A DNA stretch of 64,000 bases from Chenopodium formosanum. Taxonomy: Eukaryota > Streptophyta > Magnoliopsida > Caryophyllales > Amaranthaceae. The notes under the pieces are model-generated. The model was not told the DNA's origin. It was given only the letters and a program-made list of their open reading frames with translations, and searched no databases. The DNA is taken from NCBI GenBank assembly GCA_024500155.1, contig CM044858.1:32407786-32471785 (forward strand). Direction: 5' to 3'. This document shows positions 58,876-64,000 of this stretch, piece by piece. Every line of letters begins with the position of its first letter. Positions within the stretch are counted from its first letter, which is position 1. A program made the position numbers and the translations under genes.

Positions 58876-60243
58876 TTAAGGGTTATTGTCACCAAACTTT
58901 TCCCAAATGTGCTCTATCAAGTCATCTTTCAAGGATTGATGAGTTCGTCTATTGCGCATAGCATCCCTTATCTCCAAATATTTATTAATGTCGATAGGAC
59001 GTCCTGTTTGAAACTGAAATGTCTCATCATTATTTGGAGTACCACTTGTACTAGCTTCACCTCCTAGACGTGACATTGGGCGATCTGTTTCGTAATATCT
59101 TCTTGTTACTTCAGCATTTTTATAAGTATCTCATTCATCCTCTACTATCATGTTATGAATTATGATACAAGCCTTCATAATGTCAGCTAGCACATCTTCA
59201 TCGTAAGCAAGAGCTGGTTGTCGTACAATTGCAAACCTCGCTTGTAGGACACCAAATGCACGTTCGACATCTTTACGTGCAGCAGCTTGTCGTTCAGCAA
59301 AAAGCTTATGCTTATGAGTTTGAGGATTGGTAAATCCTTGCACAAAAGTAGCCCAACTCGGATAAATACCATCAGCTAGGTAGTAAGCCATATTATATTC
59401 ATGGCCATTGACATTAAACTTCACTGGAGGTGCTCGACCTTGCAACACATCAGTAAAAACTGGTGAACGGTAAAGTACATTAAGGTCATTACAAGAACCT
59501 GGAATACCAAAAAAAGAATGCCATATCCATAGATCTTCATCTGCAACTGCTTCTAAAATGAGGGTTGCATTCTTATTTCGTCCGCAATATTGACCTTTCC
59601 ATGCATTAGGGCAATTCTTCCACTCCCAATGCATACAATCAATACTGCCAATCATCCCTGGAAAACCCCGTTGGTCATTTCTATACAGGATCTTTCGTAG
59701 GTCTTCGTCCGTCGGGCTGCGTAAATATTCAGCTTCAAATACCTTGATGACCCCTTCACAAAAGTTTTTAAGACATTTCCGTGCAGTTGTTTGACCCATA
59801 CGTAGATACTCGTCAACTGCGTTAGGAGCCACCCCATACGCTAACATTCTCATCACTGCCGTGCATTTTTGTAGTCCAGACAACCCCAACTTCCCATATG
59901 CATTTCGCCTTTGCTGGAAAAACACATCATTTTCCACAATCTTATTCACAATCTTACAAAACAGAGGTCGTTTCATCCGAAACCTCCGGCGAAACTGACT
60001 TTCATTATATACAGGATGATCCGCAAAGTAGTCGTTGAACAATTGGTTGTGCCCTTGTTCATGATTTCTATCCATTTGAATCCGAGTATGAGCATTTGTA
60101 TTATTACGTTGATCTCGAGGTGGAGGTGTTGGGTACAATATAGATGGTAAGTGATTATTGACAAGGTCGTCAATAACTTGGTGAAATTCTTCATTACTAT
60201 CAGATGAAGAACTTGAGCTTGAAGAGCTTTTTTGAAACAACAT
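58876..60243 (-). pseudogene. Harbinger transposase with one premature stop
   Basis: This is a DDE_Tnp_4-type transposase. The first 370 residues are open from 60243. Catalytic residues are seen in GMIGSIDCMHWEWKNCP (first Asp, about 59655), FGIPGSCNDLNVL (second Asp, about 59490) and RKDVERAFGVLQARF (Glu, about 59260). A TGA at 59131-59133, probably from CGA, cuts off the last ~85 residues. These continue in frame to 58876 and end in KFGDNNP. The catalytic core lies before the stop, so partial activity is conceivable. The N-terminus has a serine run. With its partner protein it would excise and insert the element at TWA sites. Confidence 0.9.
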
Positions 60244-60349
60244 TTGTGTTAATTTTAGTAAATTTATGTGGATGATGTTTTGAATGTGTATTGCAAACCA
60301 TTCACATAGTCTTTATATTAGAATGAATGAGGCACATTTGTTCATATAG

Positions 60350-60565
60350 AATGACAAAAATAAGACTACACAATGACATAAATAAGATTACTACACAATG
60401 ACAGAGTACCATAAAGACTACACAATGACATAAATAAGACTACACAATGACATAGCTAGATAAGACTACATAATGTCAGAAACAAGACTACATAATGCAA
60501 TGGATAAGACTACACAATGCCATAATTAAAACTACATAATTAATGTCAGAAACAAGACAATACAA
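60350..60565. repeat. Tandem ~20-bp repeats between Harbinger ORFs
   Basis: AAGACTACACAATGACATAA and close variants (AAGACTACATAATGTCAGAA) occur about eight times in the spacer between the two genes. Confidence 0.85.
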
Positions 60566-60594
60566 TGCCAAGCCAAAATACTAAGTGGTCATTT

Positions 60595-61770
60595 TTACCC
60601 GTACAGTTCCTGGAGTAATTTCTGCTTAAACTTCTCTTCCATTTCATTAAGCGATGTCTTAGACAACAAGACTTGCAATGTATCGAATTTTCGATTCAGT
60701 TTATCTGCCTCCATCTTCTCTTGTTGCATTTGGAGATTTTTCTCCTCCAACTCTAGTTGTCTTTGCTTCCTGATTTCCTTTTGTATATCAAAATCAAGTT
60801 TCTTTTGTTTAAGGCTTACCTCAACATCACGTTTATCATTGTAAACTTTCATCTGTTCACCAACAACAGTCAAATCTTCTGATGCTAACCCTTTGCCTTT
60901 TCTTCTGGCCTTAGCTTTCTTAACACCTTCAGGGCGACTCATACCTCCAGATACAAAGCAACTAGTAGCATCGTCTCTAGTTCTTTTACCACTACCGCTG
61001 CTCTCTTCAAGTTCTTTTTCCGCTTTGTGTTCAGCATCAACTTTCTTTCTTTCTTCCTTATTCAGACCCCACCTCATGAACTTTCTCCACTTTGGATATT
61101 CATTCACCTTTCCCCACGCAAATTGAAATTTAAAATTCCTTGGCAGATTTTGACAGGACCTTCGAAACAATTCATGGGCATTTTTTACCACATCACTATC
61201 ATTGTACCCACTTCCCGTTATTTTACCAGCTTCTTCCATAACACTTGCCCAAATGAGTAGGTCAGCAGCCATCCTCCTCCAATGAGTCTCCAACATGTTC
61301 TTATTCCGCTCTGGAATTTCATGTGGTCGAGATAGATGAGCCGCATCATATTCTCGATGTATATCTCTCCAAAGGTCAGCAAATTTTCTATCTTTGCCAA
61401 TAATTGCGTCTGTGCAATTGTTGAAGTAAGCCTCAATTAGAGCTTCTTCCTCTTTAACAGACCAGTCACGGGTGTTTGTTGCAACTGGAATTGGCTTATT
61501 TCGCTCTGGCGGATACTGTGGTGTCTCTGGAACGATTTCTTCTTCATCACTAATGAATTGACTATTACTTCCTTGATAGATTTGTGGAGACTGGTTGTAA
61601 TTTTGGTGAGTTGGTGGAGTTGTTTCTTCTGGAGGTGGTTGTTGTGGTGGAAAATTTGGAAAATTACCTCCAAACATTTGAAAAAACTGAGAAAATTGTG
61701 GATGATTCATAAGTGATGAAGGATCAAAGTCGTTCAGATTTTGTGAACGATTGGGATTACTAGGATCCAT
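60595..61770 (-). CDS. Harbinger ORF1, Myb/SANT-like protein
   Basis: The frame is intact. I prefer the start MDPSNPNRSQNLNDF (61770) over an upstream in-frame ATG at 61794, because such proteins usually start MDPSN. The N-terminus is Pro/Gln-rich. The Myb/SANT-like trihelix covers about residues 100-210 (WSVKEEEALIEAYFNNCTDA, DLWRDIHREYD, LETHWRRM). A NAM-associated C-terminal domain follows, with a Lys/Glu-rich coiled coil (KQKKLDFDIQKEIRKQRQLE). In PIF/Harbinger systems this protein binds DNA and helps bring transposase to the nucleus and the element ends. At 391 residues it is of normal length. Confidence 0.88.
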   Translation of the reverse strand: MDPSNPNRSQNLNDFDPSSLMNHPQFSQFFQMFGGNFPNFPPQQPPPEETTPPTHQNYNQSPQIYQGSNSQFISDEEEIVPETPQYPPERNKPIPVATNTRDWSVKEEEALIEAYFNNCTDAIIGKDRKFADLWRDIHREYDAAHLSRPHEIPERNKNMLETHWRRMAADLLIWASVMEEAGKITGSGYNDSDVVKNAHELFRRSCQNLPRNFKFQFAWGKVNEYPKWRKFMRWGLNKEERKKVDAEHKAEKELEESSGSGKRTRDDATSCFVSGGMSRPEGVKKAKARRKGKGLASEDLTVVGEQMKVYNDKRDVEVSLKQKKLDFDIQKEIRKQRQLELEEKNLQMQQEKMEADKLNRKFDTLQVLLSKTSLNEMEEKFKQKLLQELYG

Positions 61771-62354
61771 TTTTACTTTTAAAAAAGGGAACAAAATATC
61801 AAAAAAAATTAGGTGAAAAAAAATTACACACTTGAATGATACAATTATGAAATTTAAAGAGTAAAAAACGATATTTTCATAGTATCAAAATATTGAAAAA
61901 TGGATGTCTATTTATATATCAAGTTTTTTTTCCGTTGGTAATTTTAGTTTTTTTTTAAAAATAATTTACTGTATACAAAATAGCCGTTTTACACTAAAAC
62001 GGTAATATATTTACTGTTAGAACAAAGCTCTTCCAAAAAATGACACGTGTAAGAAGATCAATTGCTGACAATTAAACTCACCACAACATTGTATTTTTAC
62101 CGTTGAAATATTAATTAATGTTAACTTTATGGTGGGCCCCACACAAAATTAATAAAAAAAAAAAAAAAAAAACACAAAAACCTGCGCCATACCCCACCAA
62201 AAGTCAGCAACAATCAAGTTGAGAAAATTTTCTCCAAGAGAAAAAAATCTCATTTTTTCTAGATTTTTTTTGAGAAATTTTGTTGGTGGGATACTTTTTT
62301 TGGGGGAAAAAAATTCTAGAGGAGAAAATTTTCTCTATTGCAAGTGCTCTAACA

Positions 62355-64000
62355 GTTCATGTTCTAGTTTTTTCTACAAAAAAAATTGATCCCAAATTTT
62401 TCCTCGTGTTTTGTGCTAAATACAACAAATATCTTGGAAGAAGCTTACTTTTGACGGAGGGCCTTTTCTTTACGATAAATTTTGTTAGCAAGCATTGTTT
62501 ATTATGTTAATGATATTGGGGATTTTTCAATGTTTTGAAATTAGGGCTTGATTAGGGTTTGCGTTAAAGAAATTGGCATTGAATTGATGGAAGAAGAAGA
62601 GAGAGAAAATGGGGTTATGTGATGAAATTGAGGTAAAATGGCGAGGGGAAGGGCTATCATCAGGGTTAGGGTTCTTATAGAGAATTAGAGATAGGTGGTC
62701 GCAGTGGGGGAAGGGGGAAAGGAGGGAGGTCGGCAGACGGTGGAGGTTGGTCACCGAGAGTTGGGGGTTCTAGGTGACGGCTCGGATTGGGGAGGGGGAA
62801 GAGAAGGATGTTGCTAGGGGGTGTTGGGGTTGTTTGTTTTTTTTTTCTTAAAAAGAAATTATTACTTAATTTAAATACCACCTCCGTTAACTTTTAGTTG
62901 CAACTTTAGGGTATTATTTGTGTGATATAAAATATTCCAAAGTTGCAACTAAAAGTTAACAGAGGTAGTAGTAAATAGTTATGTGCGAGTTAGAGGGTCA
63001 TTAGAAAAAATAAGAGAAATTAGAGGTCCTTGGTTGTCTAACAAAAAAAATTTACAATCAGGTTTTAAGTTCCTAAAAAAAATTTTAAGGTTTTTTGTGA
63101 CAAAAAAATTGCTTTAAAAAGTTTTTTCTAACAAAAATTCCCTTTCCAAATACAACCAATATTGTTTTAGTCCATATTATAAACTCAAGAAAAGGGCAAT
63201 TATTAACATATTATAAACTCAAGAAAAGGGCAATTATCCAGCTATTATATAATCAAATTTGCTCATTTGCATGAATTTTTGCTCATTAATACAAAATAGC
63301 AATTTTTTTTTTTTTTTGGAAAAAATGAAAATAAATAATCTCACATTTGCTTCATATACTAAAAAATTAAAAAACCAACCATTTGATTATTCCAAAAAAA
63401 TCTCCCCTTTGACAGGGATCTTCTTTTAATAACCCCTGACTATTTGACAGCCAATTTTTTATTTATTTTTTTTATTTTTTTTTTTTTTTTTGTCATGTGT
63501 TGGCTTTTAATAAATCAAATCAAAATACTACTAATATTACCATGAAGGGATACCCCTGTACATATTTATTACTACAGTACATATTATAAATTCCCTATGG
63601 CTAGTTATTAATGAAATTATTTATCCCCATCAAAAATAATGAAATTTAAAGATCATACAAGACCTCAAACAATTAGAGTCCAAATAATTGAGAGGGCTCT
63701 AAACTCTTAAAAATATGTTTGAAAAGTTGTAAAAATACGATGATATTGTAAAACATCAGAGTTGTAGCAACAAAAAAGCGTACATAATACACAAACTTAC
63801 ACATCGTGTGCATACAAGACTAGTTGTATATTAGCTCAAGATATATCCAAATTGCAACGAAATATAATCTCAACACAAAGTAGAAGTTATGGAAATCTAC
63901 TTTCTTGCAATTTTATTATTTAAATGTGTGCATATATCTTCTTTTTAGAAATTTTTGTTTCTTCATTTCTTTAGTGGAGTGCACAAAATTTACTCCATTA
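62355..64000. other. AT-rich flank, no gene seen
   Basis: Apart from the hairpin MITE there is no clear feature. A GC-richer patch (62580-62830) contains short open frames, but none looks like a known protein. A ~34-bp tandem duplication (CATATTATAAACTCAAGAAA) lies at about 63173-63240. Confidence 0.5.
62878..62968. mobile_element. 91-bp hairpin MITE
   Basis: The left arm, CCACCTCCGTTAACTTTTAG then TTGCAACTTT, pairs with the right arm with only a few mismatches. The loop is about 25 bases. TA lies on each side (62876-62877 and 62969-62970), suggesting a very short Stowaway-like element. It could also form a long RNA hairpin. Confidence 0.75.

Larger units (their letters stand above)
58506..62349 (-). 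mobile_element. PIF/Harbinger element, nearly intact
   Basis: The ends are GAGCACTATCAGCAGAGA on the left and, inverted on the right, GAGCACTTGCAATAGAGA. The 3-bp TAA duplication lies at 58503-58505 and 62350-62352, as expected for PIF/Harbinger. It carries the two usual genes on the minus strand, a Myb/SANT-like ORF and a DDE transposase. Only one nonsense mutation was seen. It sits 2 bp from the outer end of the copia LTR. Confidence 0.93.
54650..62354 (-). mobile_element. Ty1/copia remnant
   Basis: Reading leftward: a short 5' LTR (62354-62353 plus 58505-58289, about 219 bp), a degenerate PBS (minus strand TGGTATTAG, close to the usual TGGTATCAG), gag, protease and the pre-integrase domain. 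The integrase core, RT, RNase H and 3' LTR are missing. The solo LTR at 56355 and the Harbinger element at 58506 were inserted later. Confidence 0.7.

Noticed and set aside
1..64000. tRNA, rRNA, CRISPR or bacterial operons
   Set aside because: No cloverleaf with tRNA boxes, no rRNA cores and no spaced short repeats of CRISPR form. The 20-bp dyad arrays have 3-bp gaps, not unique spacers.

Overview
The window is plant nuclear DNA, probably from an AT-rich eudicot. It is built almost entirely of nested transposable elements. I see no convincing host gene, tRNA, rRNA or CRISPR array. The plant origin rests on Tat/Ogre-type Ty3-gypsy elements with dual RNase H and antisense genes, an L1-type LINE with a C-terminal RNase H, Stowaway, CACTA, Mutator-like, PIF/Harbinger and Helitron elements, and plant-type introns and promoters. 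The species cannot be named from sequence alone.

Layout. 1-750: AT-rich flank with a small non-autonomous Helitron (250-672). About 751-6911: a decayed L1-type LINE, whose ORF1 is split by a Stowaway MITE (1267-1592). About 7500-52345: a minus-strand Tat/Ogre-like element X that keeps gag but no pol. Its left end is lost. X has been opened by three insertions: a solo LTR (9974-11787, TSD GTACC), a complete 18.8-kb Tat-type element Y (15376-34191, TSD ACACG) and a Mutator-like element (35548-52061, 9-bp TSD). The Mutator-like element in turn holds a Helitron (35892-36531), a CACTA element (36703-38023, TSD TAT) and an 11.3-kb minus-strand Tat-type element Z (39691-51018, TSD CTTTC). The three pieces of the X 5' LTR add up to about 1.88 kb, matching the 1,898-bp LTRs of Y, which supports the nesting. 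52346-54600: AT-rich DNA with an LTR-like minus-strand promoter. About 54650-62354: a minus-strand Ty1/copia remnant whose 5' LTR side carries a second, divergent solo LTR (56355-58285, TSD CCATG) and a nearly intact PIF/Harbinger element (58506-62349, TSD TAA). 62355-64000: AT-rich DNA with one short hairpin MITE.

How the genes work together. Y has gag-protease-RT-RNase H-aRNase H-integrase on the plus strand. Between integrase and the 3' LTR it carries two spliced antisense genes, at least one clearly of plant-mobile-domain type. The Y LTR promoter and both antisense promoters carry arrays of the same 17-bp dyad (CTGTCGC-N3-GCGACAG) repeated every ~20 bp, so they look co-regulated. Z has an analogous four-exon antisense gene with a G-box-rich promoter overlapping its 3' LTR; its likely start encodes a histone-H3-like N-terminus (MARTKQ).

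Most notable signals: (1) a 129-bp GT-AG intron inside the LTRs of this family, absent exactly at its splice borders from the solo LTR at 9974-11787; (2) the 20-bp-periodic dyad arrays shared by sense and antisense promoters; (3) the paired antisense genes in Y; (4) the H3-like N-terminus in Z. All intron, promoter and function statements are read from sequence and have not been tested.
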